The notes below the pieces were generated by a model that was given only the letters and a program-made list of their open reading frames with translations, had not been told where the DNA came from and ran no database searches. Position numbers and translations under genes: made by a program. Shown here one piece after another: positions 63,340 through 64,000 of a stretch of 64,000 nucleotides of DNA. Positions within the stretch are counted from its first letter, which is position 1. Each line of letters begins with the position of its first letter. The stretch spans positions 1-64,000 of the forward strand of contig JAFZDP010000029.1 of assembly GCA_017561155.1 (NCBI GenBank), written 5' to 3'. The DNA is from Bacteroidales bacterium (GTDB lineage: Bacteria > Bacteroidota > Bacteroidia > Bacteroidales > P3).

Positions 63340-64000
63340 TTAGTTTTCTGTATTTGAAGTATCGTTTTCTTCTTCAAAATCTTCATCGTATTCTTCTTCA
63401 ATTGTTGGTAGTTCTACGATGTTTAAAGAATAGTCGTCTTTGTTGAACTCGCAACGTCCCAGCAGCATTTGTGGAATTTTCTTGACGGTAATATTCGGAA
63501 AAGCTGTGTGGCATTCTTTTTGAAATGCTGTACAACATATAAGCAACGATTCTCCTTCTCTCATTTGTTCGGCTATGGCAGACAACCCTTCTACTGTCAT
63601 AAACTGGGTAGTGGTGTAGATATAATCTGTTTCCGAAGAATAGCCTTGTTTCCAATATTGCTCGGCCGATGGAGAGTATGTGAAACCTTCTTGTTTTGCC
63701 ATTGCAGCTGCCAACATATCGGCATTATATTCCTTATTTATAACCAAATTGCCAAACTTATCTTCTTTCAAAAGGCTTGGTGCCAACTCATAGAAACGGA
63801 AACCTCCGCCGCCTTTCCAGTTCTGTGCTTTGCTGATACCACCTTGGTCTGTACCATCAGTTACTTTTTTCATACGGGGATAGCAATGAGTATAAGCATG
63901 ATTGCCCAACTCTATACCAATATACCTACGACCCATTTTTTGAGCAACGGCAGCAGTTGTACCTGAGCCAAGAAAGCTGTCAAGAACAAGGTCTCCCTTA
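63340..64000 (-). CDS. Type III DNA methyltransferase Mod, C-terminal part
   Basis: The gene runs off the right edge of the window; only the C-terminal ~220 residues are seen. The S-adenosylmethionine motif FLGSGTT (LDSFLGSGTTAAVAQKMG) is present next to GRRYIGIEL, as in beta-class adenine methyltransferases where it follows the DPPY motif (which must lie outside). The tail ends with an acidic stretch (EEEYDEDFEEEN). Mod gives sequence specificity and protects the host DNA. Confidence 0.88.
   Translation of the reverse strand, partial: KGDLVLDSFLGSGTTAAVAQKMGRRYIGIELGNHAYTHCYPRMKKVTDGTDQGGISKAQNWKGGGGFRFYELAPSLLKEDKFGNLVINKEYNADMLAAAMAKQEGFTYSPSAEQYWKQGYSSETDYIYTTTQFMTVEGLSAIAEQMREGESLLICCTAFQKECHTAFPNITVKKIPQMLLGRCEFNKDDYSLNIVELPTIEEEYDEDFEEENDTSNTEN

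Overview
The window looks like chromosome from an AT-rich anaerobe of the Bacteroidota, most likely order Bacteroidales. The case rests on promoters of the TTG-N19-21-TAnnTTTG type in front of many genes, a T9SS C-terminal sorting domain on a secreted protein, a TonB receptor paired with a BtuG-like lipoprotein, FISUMP-like and YwqG/DUF1963 proteins, and a 47-bp CRISPR repeat of the kind known from Bacteroidetes type II-C systems. Amino-acid fermentation is suggested by indolepyruvate:ferredoxin oxidoreductase (iorAB) and by KamB/KamC, the reactivation factor of the B12-dependent lysine 5,6-aminomutase. No species name is claimed.

Layout. 1-0.5 kb: the end of a CRISPR array with two interrupted terminal repeats. 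0.5-3.8 kb: an acidic orphan gene and a Fic protein set in unusual modular intergenic repeats. 3.8-25.7 kb: core genome. This holds a TPR lipoprotein, def, kamC, kamB, gyrA, a TPR protein, a DUF721 gene with recF and ispH, iorBA, two secreted C1 (bleomycin-hydrolase-like) peptidases, tcdA, tatD, an OstA-like gene, grpE, dnaJ and a PHP phosphatase. 25.8-38.4 kb: accessory DNA. It holds a DUF234-type ATPase, an overlapping operon of three predicted hydrolases or nucleases (PD-(D/E)XK-like, RNase J-like MBL, calcineurin-like), a broken deoxyribonucleotidase, several palindromic or MITE-like elements, a DUF1963 protein and four tandem secreted paralogs. 38.7-56.9 kb: an MBL hydrolase, a secreted protein of unknown function, an NhaC antiporter, tRNA-Ser(UGA), an amino-acid permease, a FISUMP lipoprotein, a cobalamin-riboswitch operon (BtuB-like receptor, BtuG-like lipoprotein, large T9SS protein), an arginine-decarboxylase homologue, an FKBP isomerase and a BI-1 protein. 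57.6-64 kb: a defence operon in which a type III restriction system (mod, cut by the window edge, and res) encloses a Septu-like ptuA-ptuB pair and a coiled-coil membrane protein.

The strongest discovery candidates are: (i) the composite type III RM/Septu operon; (ii) the three-hydrolase operon flanked by two copies of a hairpin element whose stems show compensatory base changes; (iii) the B12-riboswitch operon with a three-repeat T9SS protein; (iv) CRISPR repeats that each appear to carry a complete Bacteroidetes promoter on the minus strand, with the last two repeats interrupted by a related AT-rich insert. No cas gene, integrase or transposase gene is visible in the window.
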